The notes beneath the pieces were generated by a model, which saw only the letters and a program-made list of their open reading frames with translations, was not told where the DNA came from and ran no database searches. A stretch of 7,912 nt of DNA from Pseudomonadota bacterium (GTDB lineage Bacteria > Pseudomonadota > Gammaproteobacteria > SZUA-229), in NCBI GenBank assembly GCA_015222915.1, contig JADFWE010000329.1, positions 1 through 7,912 on the forward strand, written 5' to 3'. Position numbers and translations under genes: made by a program. This document shows, one piece after another, positions 5,427 through 7,912 of the stretch. The stretch's first letter is position 1, and each line of letters opens with the position of its first letter.

Positions 5427-7912
5427 ATGACTATCTATCGCACTATAATGTGCATATCGATGTACATGTTAATTTGTGTACTGACAAGCAGTGCTGCCAC
5501 AGCAGCCTCATCATCAGGATCGGCAGGTGATGCAGTCGTTTCTATCTATGTCTTCAAGCAGGGCGTGCCGGTCGGTGGTGCTGATGTTGTGGCCGATGGC
5601 AGAACGATCGGCCTGACCAATAATCATGGTTCATTGCATGTGCTGTTAAGAGAAGGCTGGCATGACATCGTCGTGAGCCACCAGGGTGCGGTAGTAAAAC
5701 AACTGAATCTGAAGCTGAAGTCAGATGAACGTATAAGAATCATCCTGGCTCAGCCATCACCTGACTATCCGGCATCTACCGATATAGAAAGTTCTGAAGG
5801 AACGAAGATAATCGGCGGGGCTAACAGTGCGAGTAAATTGGCTACGACTGACAAGGGCATGATCAGCGGGATGGTGACGTCACTAGAGAGTAAAGCGCCT
5901 CTGCCAGGTGTCCGGGTCTTTATCAGCGGTGTCTCTGGCGCGGTGAAAACAGACACAGAGGGGAAATACGAGACAGCGGTGCCGGTCGGAAAATATTCGG
6001 TTTCATTCGTGCACCCGGAGTTCAGTACGCAGATCTATAAGGACATCGTCGTCACAAAAGATCAGGCGACGACAAAATCGACAGAACTGACACCGGCTGG
6101 AGAAGACCTTGGTGAGTTCGTGGTCAACGCACCCACGGTCGAAGGCGGATATAAAGCGCTGGCGGATGAGCGGCGGCAGAGCTCATCGGTTAAAGATGTT
6201 ATCGGTGCTAAACAGATGTCCAATGCCGGTGCCAGTGATGCGGCCGGGGCACTGAAACGGGTAACCGGCTTAACCCTGGTCGATGGCAAGTATATTTTTA
6301 TCCGTGGCCTGGGCGAGCGATATTCAAGTGTTCTATTAAATAATGCCAGTCTGCCCAGTCCTGACCCGACGCGTCGTGTTGTGCCACTGGACCTGTTTCC
6401 CACCGGTGTGCTCAGCGGTGTGGTTATCCAGAAAACCTACAGCCCGGATATGCCGGGAGATTTCTCCGGCGGTGTGGTGCAGCTGAGAACACTGGGCGAG
6501 CTGGCAGAAGAGCCAGAATCAAATATTTCTGTACAGCTTAAATATAATTCGAACACAACCTTTAAAGAGGGGCTTGTTTATGAAGGCGGTAGCACTGATT
6601 ATCTGGGCATTGACGATGGCGGTAGACAGCTGCCTGGTCTGGTTGATGCAGAAACTGATGGTGGCGTAAAACCCGGAGAGTTATCTGAGCAGGCAGCTGA
6701 GTCTTTTCCGCAGATATATAACACGACACCTTCGACGTTGCCACCGGGTATAAAATTGAAGATGCTGTTCTCCGATATCTTTGAACCGCTGGATTCGGAT
6801 TATGGCTGGGGTTATAACCTGGCACTCAATTATGAAAATGACTGGAAGCTGAAGGACGAGATAAGAAACACCTATTCAGGTGATGGTGCAGGCGGTGTGG
6901 TGCTGGAGAACGAGGTTGATCGCGAGCAGACAGAAAATGAGATAAATCTCGGCGGATTGCTGAACTTTATTTTCGAGGCAGGTGAATCACATCGTTTTGA
7001 GAGTAATACCATCCTGACAAGACAAAGTACCAAGAGTGTTATCGTCGATAATGGTTATCTGTCAGAAAATGACATCAACGTGCGTGATACGACGCTGGAG
7101 TGGCGTGAGACGCAGTTGTTCAGTCAGCAGTTTCGGGGAGAGCATAGTTTCTCCGCGCTGAACGATCTTGAGCTGGACTGGCATGCTACATTATCTCAGG
7201 CATTACGCGATGTCCCCTTTACACGATTCTATCGCTATGTCGAAAATAGTGGTGTGTACTCACTGACCACGGACAACGTACACCAGATACGATATGAATC
7301 ACTGGAAGACAATACTGCCGATTTTGCCCTGAATCTGACCTATCCGATATATGATCTATTCGGTTCGTTCACAAAGATAAAAATGGGCGTATCAAGTATA
7401 AGCAAAGACCGCGAGAGTCAGACCCTGCGCTTTAACTGGATCTCACCGATAACCATCGATCCGGATATCCTGAAGGATCCGAACCCGGAGAACATCTTTA
7501 CCGATGCGAACATAGGTGCTGACGGGTTCAGTATCTTCAACGGCACGCAGCCGACCGATAACTATGTAGCAAAACAAACCCTGAGCGCTGCTTACCTGAT
7601 GACAGAAGTAGAGGCGAATGATAAGTGGTCCTTCATGGCCGGGGCACGTATCGAAGATAATAACCAGAATGTGACGACGTTCGAGCTGTCGAATCCTGAC
7701 GAGAGCGTCGTCGGTGAGATCATCAGCCGCGATGTACTGCCCGCCGCTTCAGTGACCTGGGCTTTTAACAAAAAGATGCAGTTGCGTGCGGCCGCCAGTG
7801 CGACGGTAAATCGTCCGGATTTTAAAGAACTGTCAAAGGCGCCTTATATCGATCCGGTGACGCGTGACATCATTATCGGTAACCCGGAACTTGAACAGGC
7901 AAACATCACTAA
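5427..7912 (+). CDS. TonB-dependent outer-membrane receptor with two N-terminal carboxypeptidase-regulatory-like domains (3' end missing)
   Basis: The frame is open for 828 codons to the window edge with no stop, so the barrel's C-terminal part is missing. In order: a signal peptide (hydrophobic 7-19, likely cleavage after Ala-Thr-Ala 26); a small beta domain at 35-108; a Ser/Thr-rich linker; a CarboxypepD_reg-like domain at 144-223 ([11 protein letters not shown], then [20 protein letters not shown]); a TonB-box-like EFVVNA at 230-235; and a plug at about 250-355. The plug carries [20 protein letters not shown] and [10 protein letters not shown], a signature of Oar-like and related receptors. 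The barrel follows, with NRPDF at 795-799 as in this family. The gene starts 16 nt after the TPR gene, so the receptor is probably co-expressed with its own motor. The ribosome-binding site is weak; ATGs at 5448, 5460 or 5466 are alternatives, but 5427 gives the best signal peptide. The substrate is unknown. Confidence 0.93.
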   Translation, partial: MTIYRTIMCISMYMLICVLTSSAATAASSSGSAGDAVVSIYVFKQGVPVGGADVVADGRTIGLTNNHGSLHVLLREGWHDIVVSHQGAVVKQLNLKLKSDERIRIILAQPSPDYPASTDIESSEGTKIIGGANSASKLATTDKGMISGMVTSLESKAPLPGVRVFISGVSGAVKTDTEGKYETAVPVGKYSVSFVHPEFSTQIYKDIVVTKDQATTKSTELTPAGEDLGEFVVNAPTVEGGYKALADERRQSSSVKDVIGAKQMSNAGASDAAGALKRVTGLTLVDGKYIFIRGLGERYSSVLLNNASLPSPDPTRRVVPLDLFPTGVLSGVVIQKTYSPDMPGDFSGGVVQLRTLGELAEEPESNISVQLKYNSNTTFKEGLVYEGGSTDYLGIDDGGRQLPGLVDAETDGGVKPGELSEQAAESFPQIYNTTPSTLPPGIKLKMLFSDIFEPLDSDYGWGYNLALNYENDWKLKDEIRNTYSGDGAGGVVLENEVDREQTENEINLGGLLNFIFEAGESHRFESNTILTRQSTKSVIVDNGYLSENDINVRDTTLEWRETQLFSQQFRGEHSFSALNDLELDWHATLSQALRDVPFTRFYRYVENSGVYSLTTDNVHQIRYESLEDNTADFALNLTYPIYDLFGSFTKIKMGVSSISKDRESQTLRFNWISPITIDPDILKDPNPENIFTDANIGADGFSIFNGTQPTDNYVAKQTLSAAYLMTEVEANDKWSFMAGARIEDNNQNVTTFELSNPDESVVGEIISRDVLPAASVTWAFNKKMQLRAAASATVNRPDFKELSKAPYIDPVTRDIIIGNPELEQANIT

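Overview
The window carries one tightly packed, same-strand gene cluster for an energised outer-membrane transport system. Layout and families match the TonB2-type systems best known from Vibrio and found in other marine gammaproteobacteria. Evidence for that lineage is gene content and order (DUF3450, TtpC, ExbB, ExbD, TonB, TPR), protein motifs, and a moderate G+C content with frequent ATA and AGA codons. I cannot name the genus.

Layout: bases 1-340 are non-coding upstream DNA holding two adjacent palindromes with the same core (27-73) and an imperfect CRP-like palindrome (158-179). Six complete genes follow on the + strand: a secreted coiled-coil DUF3450 protein (341-1153), TtpC (1211-2551), ExbB (2570-3157), ExbD (3207-3611), TonB (3616-4245) and a secreted TPR protein (4247-5410). 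A seventh gene at 5427 is open to the window edge. It encodes a TonB-dependent outer-membrane receptor with a signal peptide, two tandem small beta-type domains, a TonB-box-like segment, a plug, and the first part of the barrel. Gaps from TtpC onward are 18, 49, 4, 1 and 16 nt, and I see no factor-independent terminator, so one transcript is likely.

How they work together (family knowledge plus inference): ExbB and ExbD form the proton-driven motor. TtpC is a second TolQ-family subunit with a large periplasmic coiled-coil arm. TonB carries energy to the outer membrane, and DUF3450 and TPR are periplasmic accessory proteins. The receptor is the likely client. Its substrate cannot be read from the sequence. 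Its CarboxypepD_reg-like extension and plug place it in an Oar-like group, where both import and protein export are possible roles.

Most notable points: the receptor encoded beside its own motor; the apparent duplication of its N-terminal domain; a TonB whose membrane helix lacks the usual histidine and whose spacer is proline-poor; and ttpC and exbB lying in one reading frame separated by a single UAG.
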